A stretch of 5,430 bases of DNA, from assembly GCA_030590585.1 (NCBI GenBank), contig JAUUYD010000192.1, positions 1-5,430 of the forward strand, given 5' to 3'. Of the stretch, positions 5,168-5,430 are shown piece after piece. The stretch's first letter is position 1, and every line of letters begins with the position of its first letter. The stretch comes from Spirochaeta sp. Lineage in GTDB: Bacteria > Spirochaetota > Spirochaetia > Spirochaetales_E > Spirochaetaceae_B. The notes under the pieces were generated by a model, which did not search any database, was not told where the DNA came from, and saw only the letters and a list, made by a program, of their open reading frames with translations. The position numbers and the translations under genes are program-made.

Positions 5168-5430
5168 ATGGCTGAACAAACACAGGATATCTGCTCTGAA
5201 TTCGGTCCGTCGGTTGAAGAAAATGCCGCTGAGCTCAGGAACAGCCTGCTGGAAGTCGCCGGATTATCGGAGCTTTTCAAGGTTCTTGCTGATGAAACCC
5301 GTACACGTATCCTCTTTCTCCTCTCAAAGAGGGAACTTTGTGTATGCGACCTGGCTCTTATTCTTGAAATGAGCCTTCCCGCGGTCAGCCATCACCTGAG
5401 ACTGCTCAAAGTCATGAGGCTTGTTGCCTA
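5168..5430 (+). CDS. ArsR/SmtB-family metal-sensing repressor, CadC-like (5' part, cut by window edge)
   Basis: The first 87 residues are present; the 3' end lies outside the window. The family consists of small dimeric winged-helix repressors that leave DNA on binding a metal. Seen: a hydrophilic N-terminal arm with one cysteine (Cys9), the helix VLADETRTRILFLL (39-52), the metal-site helix ELCVCDLA (56-63) with Cys58 and Cys60, and the recognition helix MSLPAVSHHLRLLK (68-81). The Cys-X-Cys at 58/60 corresponds to CadC Cys58 and Cys60, which bind Cd, Pb or Zn. CadC has two N-terminal cysteines (7 and 11) where only Cys9 is seen here. The C-terminal alpha-5 zinc site, if any, cannot be judged. 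ATG, AGAGG, promoter and operator are all consistent with this start. It diverges from the feo operon and is probably autorepressed, perhaps with a heavy-metal efflux gene to its right. Family is secure; the metal is inferred. Confidence 0.92.
   Translation, partial: MAEQTQDICSEFGPSVEENAAELRNSLLEVAGLSELFKVLADETRTRILFLLSKRELCVCDLALILEMSLPAVSHHLRLLKVMRLVA

Noticed and set aside
5151..5372. Plus-strand 73-codon frame over the start of the ArsR-family gene
   Set aside because: It starts inside the operator and is out of frame with the clear ArsR reading (ATG at 5168), which has its own ribosome site and full domain match.

Overview
The window reads as one compact bacterial chromosome segment built around ferrous-iron uptake. 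Four genes lie on the minus strand in the transcription order DtxR/MntR-type regulator, feoA, feoB, aspS. An ArsR/SmtB-family metalloregulator gene diverges on the plus strand and is cut by the right edge. All complete genes are full length and intact. Genus cannot be fixed from the sequence alone. Promoters look like ordinary sigma-70 type, and the aspartyl-tRNA synthetase carries residues typical of bacteria that make Asn-tRNA by transamidation. The proteins loosely recall free-living Spirochaetota, but that is an impression only.

Layout: 1-164 is non-coding and holds two small hairpins, an imperfect tandem repeat and possibly a weak terminator downstream of aspS. 165-1946 is aspS. 1947-2000 is a 54-nt gap with no clear promoter. 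2001-4256 is feoB, 4253-4468 feoA and 4468-4980 the DtxR-family regulator; these three overlap by 4 nt and 1 nt, so they form a translationally coupled unit. 4981-5167 is a divergent control region with two convincing promoters facing away from each other, each overlapped by its own palindromic operator. 5168-5430 is the 5' part of the ArsR-family gene.

How it works together (inference from families and layout): the DtxR-type protein, loaded with Fe(II) or Mn(II), probably binds the TTAG..CTAA palindrome abutting its own -10 box and shuts off itself and feoAB. FeoB is the inner-membrane Fe(II) transporter with a cytosolic GTPase, and FeoA is its small SH3-like partner. aspS may be partly read through from the iron operon. 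The ArsR-type protein, with a CadC/SmtB-like ELCVCDLA metal-site helix, probably represses its own promoter until a thiophilic metal such as Zn, Cd or Pb is present; its target transporter would be expected to the right of the window.

I see no mobile element, CRISPR array, tRNA, rRNA or wholly novel system. The most interesting points are the two operator/promoter arrangements, the mixed metal-ligand set of the DtxR-type protein, the non-discriminating signature of AspRS, and the small repeat cluster after aspS.
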